Part shown: piece after piece, positions 6,717-7,151 of the stretch
How the letters are laid out: each line of letters opens with the position of its first letter
How positions within the stretch are numbered: position 1 is the stretch's first letter
Source of the DNA: a bacterium
GTDB lineage: Bacteria; Planctomycetota; B15-G4; JADJEK01
Length of the DNA: 7,151 bases
Assembly: GCA_030428825.1 (NCBI GenBank)
Contig: JAUIEL010000369.1
Coordinates: forward strand, 1 to 7,151
Direction: 5' to 3'
The notes under the pieces: generated by a model
What the model saw: only the letters and a program-made list of their open reading frames with translations
Databases searched by the model: none
What the model was told of the DNA's origin: nothing
Program-made: the position numbers and the translations under genes

Positions 6717-7151
6717 ATCGAGCCGAGCTCCTCCTCGTACTCGCCGAAAACCTGACTCCAGGTCGGCGACGACGTGTTCGGCGTCTTCACCTCGACCGAA
6801 CCATCCTCCTTCCGCCGCCGGAGGAACCGGACCTCCTCGGGCCTCAGGTGGTTCAGGAGTTCGGCGGACTGGGTGGCCAAGAGAACCTGCGTCTGGGGCC
6901 GGGAGAGGGCCGGCGCCGACAAGTCACGAAGCTGGTCGACGAGTTTCTCCATCAGGTACGGATGAAGGCCTCTCTCGGGCTCTTCGATACACAGCAGATC
7001 GACCCGCGGTCGCTGAAAAGGAATCAGGAGGAACGCGAGCATGAGCATCGTTCCGTCTGAGACTTCACCAGGACCATAGCGCGCATCCGACCACCGATCG
7101 TGAAACCGAAACGTCTTCCGCCCAGCGTCTAGCGGCCTGCTGTCCAAGTCG
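6680..7151 (-). CDS. AAA_21 / COG4637-type predicted ATPase, 5' partial (C-terminal half)
   Basis: About 157 residues of the C-terminal half of an ABC/RecF-like ATPase enter from the right edge; the Walker A motif and true start are outside the window. A TTG at 7147 opens the visible frame but is not the start, since the frame runs on to the edge. Visible motifs, in order, are the signature-like GPGEVSDGTM (SDGTM at about 7046-7060), Walker B LLCIEEPERGLHP (IEEPE at 6974-6988), and the switch motif LLATQSAELL (about 6857-6883), with Gln in the common THS position. The protein ends LGSMWMSGGLGGVPG, the ending typical of COG4637 ATPases, so this C-terminus is intact. Relatives act with a downstream partner in uncharacterised or defence-related modules. 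Here the partner position holds only a short ORF overlapping the stop. The exact function is not known. Confidence 0.85.
   Translation of the reverse strand, partial: DLDSRPLDAGRKTFRFHDRWSDARYGPGEVSDGTMLMLAFLLIPFQRPRVDLLCIEEPERGLHPYLMEKLVDQLRDLSAPALSRPQTQVLLATQSAELLNHLRPEEVRFLRRRKEDGSVEVKTPNTSSPTWSQVFGEYEEELGSMWMSGGLGGVPG

Noticed and set aside
5263..7044. 593-codon plus-strand open frame antisense to the secreted modular protein and ATPase
   Set aside because: Arg/Asp-rich product without motifs, overlapping genes that are well supported on the other strand.

Overview
The window is uniformly very GC-rich DNA with strong G/C bias at third codon positions, as judged by eye. It has no RNA gene, insertion sequence, CRISPR array or recognisable phage gene. 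The gene mix fits a GC-rich soil or sediment bacterium such as Acidobacteriota, Gemmatimonadota, Myxococcota or a related uncultured lineage. It includes a secreted S9 peptidase of DPP5/acylaminoacyl-peptidase type, a secreted protein of stacked carboxypeptidase-regulatory-like modules, and a large polytopic membrane protein with a 'YGPL' motif. The sequence does not fix the phylum.

Left part (1-2895, + strand). The window opens inside a TSUP (TauE/SafE) transporter gene whose N-terminus lies off the left edge. Its stop overlaps by 4 nt (GTGA) the start of a 623-residue uncharacterised membrane protein, so the two are probably translationally coupled. After 78 nt comes a 94-residue protein with two membrane segments flanked by helical charged tails. 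It has a -10-like hexamer so close to its ATG that the mRNA may be leaderless.

Middle (2896-6387). A 691-residue exported S9 peptidase (+ strand) has its own promoter-like element and a good ribosome binding site. It converges tail to tail, with only 22 nt between stops, on a minus-strand gene for a 441-residue exported protein built from four similar beta-sandwich modules.

Right part (6388-7151, minus strand). The C-terminal half of an AAA_21/COG4637-type ATPase enters from the right edge. It is followed, with overlap, by a very short ORF that looks like only the C-terminal tail of a DUF4276-like partner protein. This looks like an eroded two-gene ATPase module and is the most unusual item here. 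I did not find a clearly new multi-gene system; the other genes are ordinary or merely uncharacterised. Long ORFs antisense to the named genes are high-GC shadows.
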